From positions 12,628,501 through 12,692,500 of the forward strand of contig CM072809.1 of the NCBI GenBank assembly GCA_037013495.1: a DNA stretch of 64,000 nt, written 5' to 3'. Both the position numbers and the translations under genes were made by a program. This document shows positions 1 through 12,748 of this stretch, piece by piece. The notes under the pieces are model-generated. The model saw only the letters and a program-made list of their open reading frames with translations. It made no database searches and was not told the origin of the DNA. This DNA is from Hippophae tibetana. Taxonomy: Eukaryota > Streptophyta > Magnoliopsida > Rosales > Elaeagnaceae. Every line of letters begins with the position of its first letter. Positions within the stretch are counted from its first letter, which is position 1.

Positions 1-1970
1 AGCATGCCAACATCCATGCCAGGCATGCCACAATCCATGCCAAGCATGCCACCATCCATGACAGATAGGCCACCATCCATACCAGGCATGCCATCCACGC
101 AATCTCATTGCGCTCAAACTACATCCAATATGGGATATAGCCATCCTATTGGTCCTCACTATATGCCAGGAATGCATATGCAATCAAGTAGTGGCTCATT
201 TTATCCAATGCAATCTGCACATTCTTACCATCAATCAAACTAGGATGAAAGTTTTGGTGAGAATGTACATCCAATAGCTACCCCACATGGGAGTCCTCCT
301 TTATTTGATGAATCATATGTGGTAAGATTTTAATTTCTGGTGTATATAAATTATTATTTTTAAAATCTTATTATATGTTTTATTTTTTATATATAACACT
401 TAAATTTTTTACAGAATATGAAATGTTTGTTGAAACATCCTTCGTTAACAAACTTTGTTGCTATTGGAACGGTACAACATTTGAGCGATGATGGGGTGAT
501 TCATAATCAATATTTGTCTAATCATTGGCGAATAGTAATTGATCAATCATTATTTCATGATTTTCCATTACTTGTGTCTTCTGATGCTACCACAGTCCAA
601 GAGGCGATTGGACAGTATGTGGCTTGGCCGTCAATTCAAGTTGTTCTAAATTTTGACGTGGTACTATTTTTTAACTTAAAATATAACACTTGTTTACTTA
701 CTATTATTTTATTATATCTTATATTGTTACTAAAATACATATATAATACTTTTTTTAGTCTATTATACCATAACTCTTAAATGTAGCATATTTAAGAGAT
801 ACGAAGCAAGTAGCTCGTGCTAAATCTATGTCTAGTGGCCAATCATCGCGTACCAAGTCATTCAAGAAGAAGCTTTGGAAAAAGTATATTCATAATTATG
901 TTTTAAACTTCAAAAGAAATCTTGGCACTTTGATGACTATTATTGGGAAGGCATCTAGCATAAATGATGGATGAACTGTGCCACTTCTTATAGAAATTTC
1001 TGGTGTAGACCTCGACCAAACTTATATATCGATTGAGTGCATATTATAACTATTTGAATATCAAATCATCGATAGTATAATTCAAGTGTGGACAAGGTGA
1101 GTTTTCAATCTATTTATTTTTCTTTCATTTATGTAGAACATATCTAATTATATATATATATAGGGCGTGCTATTATCGACTTCAACATAATCACTTATCA
1201 CATTTAGAAATGTTCTATGATTCTTCATATGTCAATCAATATCAAGAAAAAGATGTTAGCATTAGAGCTAAACAATTATGTGATAGGGCATTAACGTTTA
1301 ACAGAAATCAAAAGTTGATAGTCCCTTGGCTATTAAGGTTTGAACAAGGCCAAGATCATTAGATGTTGGTAATCATTGATCTATTCAATAATCATGCTTG
1401 GTACTGTGACTCAGCTTCCATAGAATTGAGTAAAGATACAAAAACAGTTGTTGAAATGTAAGAGTTATAGTTACATATTAGTTTCTTCTATTATTTTATG
1501 TAATATTTAATAAAAACTAACTGTTTTAAACCTTGATAAGGCATGAAATTTATGGAACAAGTTTAAGGGCATTGTCCTTAAAAAATCTCATAAGCTTATA
1601 TGGACAAAATTTATGATATGTACAAGCTAATTTTAATAATTTTATTAATTTTACAATTGAATAATAAAGATGTTCGAATATGAAAAATCATGTACACTTA
1701 TTTTTTGTAGGTTCCATAACAAAATAATGGAGTCATGTGTGGTTATTATGTCATGAAGTTTATAAGCAAAATCATCACAAATATCAAAATTTCAATTGAT
1801 GATGTGGTAATATCTTTTACCCATATACATAAAAGTTTTTAACATATTTGAGTTATTTTTTGTAAATAAATGAAATTACATTCTTATTTTGATTTTTAAA
1901 TACATGTTGTTCTTTGGTTGGAACAAGACGAGCTATGACCAACAAATTTTTGATGATTTACCAGAGGAAT
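1..1970 (+). pseudogene. CACTA-borne ULP1-like (C48) cysteine protease gene, decayed
   Basis: The first piece (frame starting at 4) is a Met/Pro-rich low-complexity segment, broken by TAG at 241-243 but readable on to a donor-like GTGGTAAG near 320. The next exon (about 418-660) has the pattern of the small domain that precedes ULP1 in plant transposon proteins (VAIGTVQ ... AWPSIQV). Downstream, 1200-1470 resembles a C48 peptidase, with a motif where the His-Trp of GHW would be; the Trp codon is now TAG near 1362. At about 1735-1800 there is a CGYYVMKFI stretch matching the catalytic-Cys region. Several stops and frame changes separate the blocks. ULP1-type genes are common second genes of plant CACTA and Mutator elements; a role here is inference. 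Confidence 0.65.
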
Positions 1971-2500
1971 GAGTAGAACACATGGTTCAAATTATATCAT
2001 CATAAGAAGAATCATGAGAAGATTCTGATGATCTTGAATATCATATGACAACATAACAGTAAAAAATTTAATGATTTAATTTCTCTATCTATTTCTGTGT
2101 TTGAAGTCACTTGTTTGATGGATGATTATATGCTCATGTATTTATGGGAATACATTGTTTGATGGATGTTTACGTGTTGATATATGTAGGGGAATATGAA
2201 TTGTTATATGGATTAGCTATTTTTTGTCTAGTTTTATTGTCATAATGCTGGTGATTCTAAGCCAACCAAGCTTATTCGCATCCAATTAAACTTTGACAAC
2301 ATTATTTTATTTGTAATTTAAGTTAACTATATTGTATTTTATATACATTATTTGTTTTTGTAATAAATTTAATTATCAAGTAATTAATTATATTTAAATT
2401 TTTAATTATGTATTGTTATTATTTATATTTTAGTTTTTTTATGCTATATTGAATAATACGAAAAATGAAAATAAAAATAAAAATTTATAAAATGCACGTG

Positions 2501-2600
2501 TAAGTCGGTTCATCGCGTGAACCGACTTTATAGTTAAAGTCGGTTCATCGCGTGAACCGACTTTACAGTTAAAATCGGTTCACGTGATGAACCGACTTTA
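2501..2600. repeat. Three palindromic CACTA subterminal repeats
   Basis: Three 31-bp units (about 2501-2531, 2535-2565, 2570-2600) each read as a near-perfect hairpin: arm AAGTCGGTTC, a 7-nt centre, and the complementary arm GAACCGACTT. Repeated subterminal motifs are the transposase-binding sites in En/Spm elements. That these are the binding sites here is inference from position. Confidence 0.75.
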
Positions 2601-2838
2601 CATTTTAAGTCACTCAATTTAAATTGGATTTTTAATCGACTTTAATGCATATTTTTATAATAGTGTAAGTTAATGAGTTCCTTATTTAAATTAATATGGG
2701 TTGCATTGAATAATTCATTTAACATCTACGTATGTATATGCAACTTAACACGGTGTAAAAGGAGAATTATGCATAAAAGATGATTATTTGCTTAAGAAAG
2801 GTTTTCTTATAAACCATATTGATCAATATTAAATTATA

Positions 2839-3213
2839 GAATAAATCTATAAAAATATCATTAAATTATTGTATTTTTTTCATTTATATCATTGAATTAT
2901 TTTTTATTTTGTTTATACCATCCAATTATTATATTTATTTCATCTATACCATTATCTTAGTATTTGTGTAACAACATCATAAGTGAGTGTTAGATTTGTA
3001 ATAAATTAGATAGTTAAGTGGTTTATTTCAAATATACCGCTTAGTTATTTATTTAAAATCTAACACTTAATTATCTTATGCGTGAATTTGTTAGACAGAG
3101 ATTAATAAAATAGTATAAATGTAATAATTTAATAGTATAAATTAGATGAAAAATAATTCAATGATATAAACAAAATAAATACAATAATTTTATGATATTT
3201 TTATAAATTTACC
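2839..3213. mobile_element. Fold-back MITE, Mutator-like target duplication
   Basis: The first about 120 bases are an imperfect inverted copy of the last about 120 (for example AAAAATATCATTAAATTATTG near 2850 against its complement near 3195). The unit is flanked by the direct repeat TTAAATTATA at 2829-2838 and 3214-3223. A 9-10 bp target duplication and long terminal inverted repeats suggest a non-autonomous Mutator-type MITE. No coding capacity is present. Confidence 0.6.
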
Positions 3214-3223
3214 TTAAATTATA

Positions 3224-4851
3224 AAGTATAAACATCTTTATTCATTTTTTTTTATTTCAAATTTTAAGGTAAGTTAGTGGTATATGGGAAAGGAAGTGGG
3301 GAAGAACTTTAGAATAAAGGGAGTCTAGATTAGTGTAGTGGTATAACTTTACTAACATGACCAATGAACACGAATATCCCTTTCACAACTTACAAGCATC
3401 CCATTAACTATAAAACATATGATATTAACTTTTATAAAGTAATTTTTCAAGCCTTAAAGCATATTTCACTTAGTGATAGGATGAAAATACTTATCATTAT
3501 TTTATTTTAAGTTATAAATTGAAATTATTAAAAAAATTAACCTACAAGTTATTACGGTTTATTTCACATAATTGTTTTTATTAATTTATGTACTTATTTT
3601 ATATCCAATATGCATAATAAACTTTGCCATATTTTCAAGTTCTTGGAGTTTGGTATTATAACAAAAACCAAAAAGCTATTATTTTCTTTCAATTTCAAGT
3701 CCTATGAAGGACATACGTTTGCCCTGATCATCACCCTAATTCATCTTTCTTTCACCTTTTCATATCTTACATTAAGCAATAAATAAATAAGCATTTTTAT
3801 GATATTAGGTTATATAATAATAGAAGCTAATCTTCTAATAATATCTTATAAATGAATGAGTTTAAAATTTTAAAAGAAAATTATCATTGTAACCCAATTA
3901 ACAAACATTTTGATTAATAGGTTTAATATAAACGTTAATATATTTCTTCTTATAAATTAATCTATCTATTTAATGTATCATGCATTTGAATATTCTATAA
4001 AATATTAATTAATTGGTAAAATATAAAAAAAGTGACATTTTCATATTAATAAAAATAATAATTGATAACATCACTTTCTTCCAAAGGTCGTAACGTTTAA
4101 CCCTCTCTCTTGTGCCCATGTGTTCTCCCTATTGGAACTTCAATGGACTGTTTCATTTCTTTTCCTTTTAGAACGTGAAAGGACTAATATATTTTTTAAT
4201 AAGTTGACGTAAAAGGCCTTTATACATTTAATAATTGTATTAATATAATTATTTAAGAGGTTTACTCCCCTTCAAAGCTTGCTACCTTTTTAAGAGATAC
4301 TTAAACTTTCACATTCAGTCTTTCATGCACTAAACGTATTTTCACTGTGAATTATAAGTGTCTTGAAAAAAAAACAAATATTAAAAAAAATTATATAAAT
4401 AATTTCACACAATTCTTCAAAGACTCTTCATATGATACGGTAGTTATATTATTTCCTTTCATTTCTAATAGTATCAATTACACTTACAGATTGATTTTAG
4501 TGTTTGGAAAGTTGATTACAAGTAAAACTCCAGTGTTAAACATGTATCACTACTTCTAAGTTTCCGTATGATTATAAAATTACAATATAATCTAATTGAT
4601 TTCATTTATTTATCTTCTTTTCATTTTCGCAACCCAAGTTTTATGAGCTAATCATCATATAAGATCAATGTCATAATATTTATACTCCGGTTATAAACAA
4701 AACACAAAATAAATAATATATGGTCATTATTCTGACCATTTTTCACCACCTTATTAGCATATACCTACCCTTTATATGGAGACGTCACCTTATATTATTA
4801 CATTCCAAAAAAAATAAAAAAAATAATAACAACAATAAACAGGGTGGAGCT
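3224..4851. other. AT-rich spacer, nothing recognised
   Basis: There is no credible coding region or RNA gene here. The right end is the 3' flank of the RBOHB gene on the minus strand, so its 3' untranslated region and polyadenylation site should lie within a few hundred bases below 4852. Confidence 0.5.
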
Positions 4852-7800
4852 CTAGAAGTTTTCTTTATGGAAATCAAACTTGGTGGAAGTTTTCCGGGAA
4901 AAGTCTCGAGATAGACTCCTCAGATCCCCTATTAATGAATGTGCACCACAATAAAACACACCTGCAAAAACAAAATCAGAAAAAAGAAAAAAATAAATAA
5001 CTATTTCAAAAACAAGAACAAATATGCATATAGTGCTATATATATAGCTAGGAATAGCAGTACTTAGTACTTACCAACTTGCTGGTCAGTGTGCTTGATA
5101 GCAACTTGCTTGAAAACATTACGCCAATTTGGTCTAGCAAAATGTGTTTTTACTCTGGTTCCTGATACTACATCAACACCGTTCTTGGCATGATTCAAAG
5201 ATTGAAGCATTGTGATTAAGGCTGATCGAGCATCACCCTCTTCATAAACACTAGTGCAATAATTATGAAGCTCAATAACTCCATGTGTATCATATTCAGC
5301 AATTTCATTCATCACTCCTCTGAACCACTCAAAGGAACCCTGCTCTCTAGTCACCCAATAGAAATACGCTCGTTTTGTGGCGAAAGGCTTTTTCTTGTTG
5401 TTCTTCACACCACTATCCACAATTCCATCTTCTAAATCTTTTTGTTGCTTAATGTTATTAAGCACATCTTTGAGAATACTGATTAAAGGTGTTGCTCCGA
5501 TGCCAAGGCCAACAAGGAGGAGGACTTCATATTGTCTATAGTCCTGCGATGGCGCACCATAAGGTCCATCAATTTGGAGTCTTGGCATCCTAGTTTTTGT
5601 TGATTGAAGAATTGGGTTAGGAGTTATGAAATTTTGGAATACTAATAATCAAAAGATTGCTTAATTTTGAAAATCAAAAGGCTACCTTGGTAATTTGTTA
5701 CTGTCTAGTCCAATGTCAGCTCTTAGAAGGCCACTTTGATTACAAGAAGGAGGTTGACATACCTAGAGTTATATCACAAGATTAACAAGCATAAAGCTCA
5801 GGTAATTAAAAAAAACAAGCTGTTTAACTAGTTCAAAGAAGAAGGACAGTGCTTGTTATCCTAAACTGATGATATCGATCCAATTAATGTTAATACTGGC
5901 ATGATATAAAATGTTTCAAGACCCCAATATTGTGGGTTTTTAGAGTTTGAGTGAAAATATCCTAAAGCCATTGTTTTGGCAATGTACGTTCATGAACTGT
6001 GTATAGTCATGACACAAGTAATGTTGTACATAATGTACATGTGCATGTGGTACATGAGTTATGCATGTGATTTGTGACATTTTTTATTAAATCGCCTAAA
6101 ACTCATATTTAGGACCAAAGATGTATATAAATTAGTTTGGCCACGTTCAGGATTTAAAACCACAGACAATTTCAGATCTTGGCTGAACAATGCAGAAGGC
6201 TTTCTGCATTGTGTAAACTATCATAGCTACATCAGTGATAAGTGTCAGCAAATGAGGAAGAATATAATTTTGATCTGTGAAACGAAAGTACCTTCTCAAA
6301 AATGGCCTTGAGCTGTGATGTCCAGTCACCTGCTGTGCGAATGTGGACACTCACATAATCATCACCAGGAGCCGAAGTAATCGAAAAGGGATGCCTGTGA
6401 TACATATTTGTCATCAGCATTATAAATAAACACAACAATGAACAAGAAAACCTTTTGAGATTACTGTTTACTTACCATTGGAATGGGGATATAACTGGAC
6501 AATTTACATAGATATATTGCCCACTACTGTATTTGAATCCTTGTGGTTTTGACATATGCAGTGCAAGAACATTTCCAGGATATACTGCAACCTTAATTTT
6601 AAGAAAGATGAAAATTACCTATTAGTTTAAAAATGTATGCGTTTTACAAAACAAATGTTATAGGAAATAAGAATCAAAATATTTTTTACACATTATAGGT
6701 ACCTTCAAAATCCTAACTGATTTATAACCAGACCTAAATGCACGAATCAAGCGCTCACAAGCATACAATAAAACTGGAACAGCCAAATACATCCAAGTCT
6801 GTATAAGCGCAACACAATCAAAGTTAGCATCAATTTATATTTAAAAAAAAGTGCCAACTTATTTTGCCAGTTTAAGTACTTAAGAACTTACAGTCCTTTT
6901 GTACCACTTCTTTGTGAGGTAAAGAAAGTAACCATGGATGATAAACAACACATAGACAATGACAAACAAGTGATGGGAGTACCAAAAGGCATTGAACCCA
7001 GAGAGCCTTTTCAGAGTTTTAGGGAGTTTTAGCCGATTGCGACGAAACCAGGGTTGTGCTAAAGTAAAAGCAATGGCCATTAGTACCACCATTACTATTC
7101 CAGTCCATCCCTCAGTACCCTTCACAAACCACCAGTAGTTACTAGGGCGTTTATCACCAAAGAATTGTTTCATTGGCTCATATTCCTCATCTGTGGCATG
7201 CAATAGCCTTGGGAAATCGCATGTTAAATGTGCAAGAGCATGTGTGCCAACTCCAATTGCAATTCCAAAAGCAATCACCTATTACATTAGTCAAGAAATG
7301 GGACTCAACAAATTCTACTTTCTTTCTATGTATCAGTTTTTTTTTGTCAAACATTTTACGTTTCAGTTACAGCCATATACCATTAAGAAAATGTTCACAC
7401 GAAGCTGATAAAAATTGCATGCAAAGAACTAAAATGGATTCTAATGGTAATAGCTTTATACTAGATAAAACATAACCATATAAAAAGATGAAGACCAAAA
7501 CTATAAACCCAAATGCTTTACGTAATGAAAAACTGACTTTATAAAGAGAACCCAAAATGGTCATCAAACTCAAGTTTTGAGAAAATTGATATTTATAGTA
7601 CTGAAACGAGTTCAACTATGATACATACCTTGTGAAAATTGATATTGTCATCAAAAGGAACCACAGTGCCCAACTTGGTTCTACTCCTAAGCCAAGTAAT
7701 GGTATTTCTACAAACAGGCAAAAGAATCAAAGCCATATTAAACTTCAAAATCTCAGCTGCACCCTTAGCTGCACAAACACAATAGCCCATAACATCGAAG

Positions 7801-10800
7801 ACAGCCCTATTTTTGTACTGTATGAATTTCCAAGTGAAAAGCCCAGCACAAATTGAAAGCCATAGAACCATCACCCAAATTCTTCTCCAATGGTCTTCTA
7901 CGAAGTAAGTTAGACTGTTCCAACAACGCTTTATAGGGTTGTACTCTTTTGTTGGGACTAGCTTCTGGCTTAGTAGTTTGCTCATAACTTTACTGTCTGA
8001 TGCTTGGTTTGCTGATTGCGATGGGCCTTGAAGAAGTAGCATTTCCAAGTTATACAACTGAAATGAATCTCGTGTTTGTTAGGATGGAATTGGGGATAAT
8101 AAAGTTAGGAGTTGGGGCTTTACTAGGCCTAAATATTAATCATGGCCCTCCAGTTACATCAATTTATGCGGTGCTGCATATGATACCAAGTTTGGCATAG
8201 AATTACATATAAATTGCATTTTCTTGAGTAAATATAAAATATAATCATGTAAAATAGTTTTTCACTTTTTATAAGATGAATAATTTTTAAGAACATGCAG
8301 GTGGTTTCCGATGACTGAACTTTTGAAAAACTATAGTCTAGCATACTGTGAAATTTGGAAAAAAAAAAAATTATATTATGAAAGAGAATAAATAATTATT
8401 ATATAACTCTAGTAGAGATGCACTCCTATTAATACTGAATATATTAATTATAAAGAAAATATATTCCCAATTGATCACTAATCGTTTATATGGTTAAAAA
8501 AAATATCCATATGCTCTATTTTAAAAAAATAGACAGACCGTGAAAAAGTAATGTTATTTTGTCACGAATCAACAAATAAAACACTAGAATATCACGATTA
8601 ACTTGTATGGTTTGTCACTTTTAAATTTAATAAAACATATAAATTTATGAAACATTTCATAAAACTATTTTTAAAAATACCCGTGAATACTGAAGGCGCA
8701 TAATTACGTTTTCTACTGCAACTTATAAAGGTTGTTGTTACTAGAAGTTTTTATATTAATGTTATTAATGATATTAAAATGTTTAATGCTAAAGCTCTAG
8801 GTGCATGTCACATGACATTTTTTTGGACAAATGTGTCTACCAAACATTATAAGATTAAAAATTTCAAACGTTTCTTGACGAATTTGCAAAGTGTCATATA
8901 ACATGCATGTAGAACTGCGCTGGTTCAGTTTGGTAACACATTATGCAATTTGGAATATTTATAACACATTATATAATGTTAATGACATGATCGTAACCCA
9001 TTAAAAATTAAGGGCATATATATATGTGGTCAATAAAGACGATACTAAATAAACAGCTAATTTGGGTTCAAAATGAATAGCTAAATGAATAGAGAATGCA
9101 GCCTTTTTCAGTTCATTTGACCACACTAAATTAAGTTTGATTAATAAAAATTCTTAATTAGAGAAGGAAAAAGAAAAAAAAGAAAGACAAGAAGTAGTTG
9201 GAGACCTCAATGTTTCCAAGGTTGTCTGGGTCCAGCTCTTCCATGATAAGTGCTGCATACTCTTTAGCATGTTCTTGAATATTTGATAATTTATTAGCTC
9301 CAGCACTTAAAGTTATAATCTGTATAATATATATCAATCAAGTCAAACGTTACTATTAAAATCAAAATCTTCCAATAAACCAAAAACAACCCACAACTAC
9401 TTGACAATTCCCTTTCAAATATTTAAACTTTTAGAAAACTCACCTCTTCGACCTCTTCTTGTGTGATTCGGCCATCTGCATTTTTGTCCACCCTGCAATT
9501 TCATTTGGCAGGAACTTGATTGAAAACATTTTTTGTTGTTGTCAAATAACATGCTTATTTATTTATTCCAAAAATGAAATATAATATATATGGATATATT
9601 ATTTCAATTTTACAAGAAAAATAAAAGCTAATACACACCAATAAACTCTCCACTCCTCAGTCCAAATGACCCAAAAAGTAGTATAATTAATGGAAAGGCT
9701 CAGTTACTTTATATTGCAAATCGCATTCTAAATATTGTTTATACTTACCATATGTAAATACATAGACTTCTTTCTTGGGATGTAAATACATAGACTTCTT
9801 TCTTGGGATGTAAATACATAGACTTATGCATTAGATATTTATTGATTGTATTTTGGATTCTCTCTTCATTAACGTGACATTGATGTATGTGTGTGAATGA
9901 CGTAAGACATGGAAGCATATGCGTGTGTGAATGACGTAAGATATGGAAGCATATGCATGGAATATGGGAAAAGAAAAGACATACAATTAAGAATTATCTC
10001 TCGTCTAACGTTATTGTTTTTACTAGGTGTGCATAGCATGATTAATTCGGATTTGACTTAAAATATCTATTGAATGAATAAAATTAATTTTTAAAAAATA
10101 AAAATTCACTTATTTTATTTAATAAAATTTATAAAATCAATTCAAATCAATTTTTTTAGATTAAATTGGATTGGATTGAGTGTATAATTTTTATGTGTGT
10201 TTTTCCTTTTTGTTTTTATAATTATTAAAAAAAATTAAAAATATTTATTTTGAATAACTGAATAGCTATTGCATTAAATTTTATGTTTTAATAATTGATT
10301 AAAATTAAGATCTAAAATAATTTTGATTTTTTCAAAACAAAAATAAATAATAAAAGTATTTATTGTTTAATTCTAAATTCAAATAACAAAAAAAACTTAT
10401 TTATTATTTATTTTTATATCAATTTAAACATAAATTATAATATAAGCAATAAATATTTCATTCAATAAATAATAACATAACTTATATCTTTATATAAAAT
10501 TGGGAATATATTAAATAGGGTTAGGGATTAATTGAAAAAATACTAGGGCCAAACTTATAAAATTATTATTTATTTATTTATTTATTTTTATTTTTTTACT
10601 TAATAAAACTATTATGTTAAAAATAAAAATAATAATAATATAATATAAGTATTATCTGGATAAGTTTCAATAAAAAATTAATTTAGTATTAAAAACAGAT
10701 TCAATCCATTATAAATCAATTTTATAATTTAACACAATGATAACTTGGATTGAAATTGAGAATTAACACAATGATAACTTGAATTGTATGAGTTGAATCG

Positions 10801-12625
10801 GATGGTTAAATTTTAAACACTCTTAACTTTTATAATAAATATAAAAATGATTGATTACTCTTTAACGTTATTAATATAAATAAATAAAATGTTATTATAA
10901 AGCAGAAACTTTTAACATGAAAAAGCATCAAATGAATTTAAAATAGGATTTATAAAATTCATATTAATAAAAATAATATCTTTTTTTTTAATTAAAAGGA
11001 ATATGAATGAGTGTTAAAAAATATTATTTTTATGTTTATAAGTTTGAATATTTGTTTTGCGTATTTCCTAATAATTTTGGCGTGGAAACTGTCACTAGGA
11101 CAAGCACCAAACTATGCACCAAAAAAGTTTTAAGCATCAACAAGAACTTAATTATCACAACTGGCTTCACGTGTAAAAAAGGTTACAACATTATACCCTT
11201 TGACTTTTTATAGCACCATTTCCGCATCTTAATAACTACTTTATACGTTAGGCAGGAATTTTCAAAATATTTTGATGTGTTTATCCAAATTGATAAATTA
11301 TTAAAAACAAAGTATGGAATAAGTTGATGTTTTTAATAAGGAAATATTTGTATTTATTTACTTAGATTAACATGTCATTTATATTAATTACAATATCAAT
11401 AATTAATTTTTTCTATATATATCACCATGTTAACTAAAATTTTCAATTGCTATCCCCTCACCTTAATTATTTGCATGCAATTCAGTTTTATAAACTATAA
11501 CTTACTGAAAAATAATTACTAGGTAGCTTAATAATTGCAACTACCTCACTCAAACTCAAAAAGAACGAAAAATTCATCTCAACCATCAAGTATTTAACCA
11601 TCTTAATTTTAAGAAATTTCTTCTTAAAAATTTTTAAAAATAAAAAAAATAAGATTTTAATAATATTGAATAAGTTTAATTAATAAAAATTTAACAAATC
11701 TAATTACTTAGAAAAAAAAATTAATTAAATTGATATTATACTATTTTAATTATATGATATTGAAATTTTATTTTTAATCTCTTGAATTATTTTTTTAACA
11801 TATTAAAAAAATGATATATTTTTTAATAAAGAAGTTTACAAAGGTTATTAGCTAGAGAATGGAAAATCTCACATGTCAAAGAAGATTTGCAGCCTTGCAT
11901 CAAAGCTCTGATCTGTAATGTGCTCCCAAAATTCGCGTAACTCGGATCTGGTAATAGAAATGGATGTTACCCCTTTCCTTCTAGCCAATGCATCAAATAA
12001 TCCATTTGCAAACTCGTTTGATTGATCCATACCTAATAACATTTCCAATTTTAATCAAAACAAAAAATGAAGAAAAATACCCATGAAATAATTCTCTCAA
12101 TATAAAATTACCTATACATTGACCAAAACGCGATTTGGGAAGTTTTGCATCGATAGCTAAATCATCAAAGCGCTTTTCAATCTCAGACCAACCTTCATTA
12201 GTATCCACATTTTTGGTCATAAACTTCAATCCTCCTAAAGCTCTAGCAGCACCAGTCTTGGTCCTATCAAGTTTATGAACTTTCTTTGAAGTAATTCGTT
12301 TCAATTCATGAGAAACTTGTTTGAGTCGAAATGAAACCTGAGAACCCAAAGAAGAATGCTTTTTCTCAGGTTGATTAGCAAGGAATGCCGTTTCAGAGTC
12401 ACCCCCTTTGATATTCTGAACCAAAACAGAATCATCACGAACATCAAGTGTGATTTCAACATAATCGTCTTTGAATCTTGCGCTTTTTTTGCTGCTATTC
12501 CTTTTGTTGTTTGAAACCAATGGTCCGCTTAATGGACCACTGTACCCAACTCCTCCTATACTACTTGATGTGGTCTCTGTCTCGGGAAACGAACCATTCC
12601 GAGTATTTTCTTGGTGAATCTCCAT
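4852..12625 (-). CDS. RBOHB: Respiratory burst NADPH oxidase, RBOHB type (889 aa)
   Basis: Plasma-membrane NADPH oxidase that passes electrons from cytosolic NADPH through FAD and two hemes to apoplastic oxygen, making superoxide. Twelve exons with GT-AG junctions and matching phases: 12112-12625, 11873-12032, 9444-9492, 9206-9319, 7629-8057, 6892-7278, 6703-6798, 6476-6591, 6292-6394, 5686-5762, 5075-5589, 4852-4961 (2670 nt in all). Visible parts: N-terminal [13 protein letters not shown]; canonical EF-hand loop at residues 227-238 ([12 protein letters not shown]) and a degenerate one near 271-279; heme histidines at 421/435 and 524/537 in membrane segments; FAD motif HPFSITSAP from 623; NADPH motif GLGIGATP at 709-716; C-terminus ending HKENF. 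The length is normal for the family. The RBOHB assignment rests on remembered AtRBOHB features (KLPKS-FG-CIG, AEYD--G-IELHNYC). No breaks seen. Intron 2 is 2.4 kb and holds tandem repeats. Confidence 0.93.
9753..9825. repeat. Tandem repeat in RBOHB intron 2 (28-bp unit)
   Basis: Two exact copies of a 28-bp unit starting TGTAAATACATAGACTTC (9753-9780, 9781-9808) are followed by a 17-bp partial third copy. Confidence 0.9.
9889..9956. repeat. Tandem duplication in RBOHB intron 2 (34-bp unit)
   Basis: Two 34-bp copies (9889-9922, 9923-9956) differ at one base. Each contains TGACGTAAG, a TGACG (bZIP/TGA-type) core, so the duplication doubles that site. Function is not shown. Confidence 0.9.
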
Positions 12626-12740
12626 TTTGTTTTTTTTTTCAATTTGGTTTCCTGGAAATTAAGAAGATTAGAGTTGAATTAAGGTAATGATCATGTAAAC
12701 AAAATAATTTCTACTACTACCCACTACCCTTTTGAGAAAA

Positions 12741-12748
12741 TATATATA
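12741..12748 (-). promoter_or_regulatory. Probable TATA box of RBOHB
   Basis: TATATATA lies 116 bp upstream of the ATG on the minus strand, a usual distance for a plant TATA box plus short leader. I saw no obvious W-box (TTGACY) in the next few hundred bases upstream. The start codon (12623-12625) is the first ATG that opens the conserved reading frame. Confidence 0.5.

Larger units (their letters stand above)
1..2665 (+). mobile_element. CACTA (En/Spm) DNA transposon, right-hand part
   Basis: The element runs in from beyond the left edge and ends at TAGTG (2661-2665), the complement of the CACTA terminus, followed by TAA as the possible 3-bp target duplication. It carries a decayed ULP1-type accessory gene on the plus strand (about 1-1970) and three palindromic subterminal repeats (2501-2600). 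A second, truncated member of the same family lies at 53882-54974: its 54721-54974 stretch matches about 2100-2385 here, including a shared phrase around 'ctttgacaacattatttta'. The transposase gene and left terminus are outside the window, so mobility cannot be judged. The stop codons in its gene say this copy is not autonomous. Confidence 0.8.

Noticed and set aside
7173-7475. 100-codon plus-strand frame
   Set aside because: Antisense to RBOHB exon 6 and adjoining intron. The minus-strand exon structure explains the sequence.
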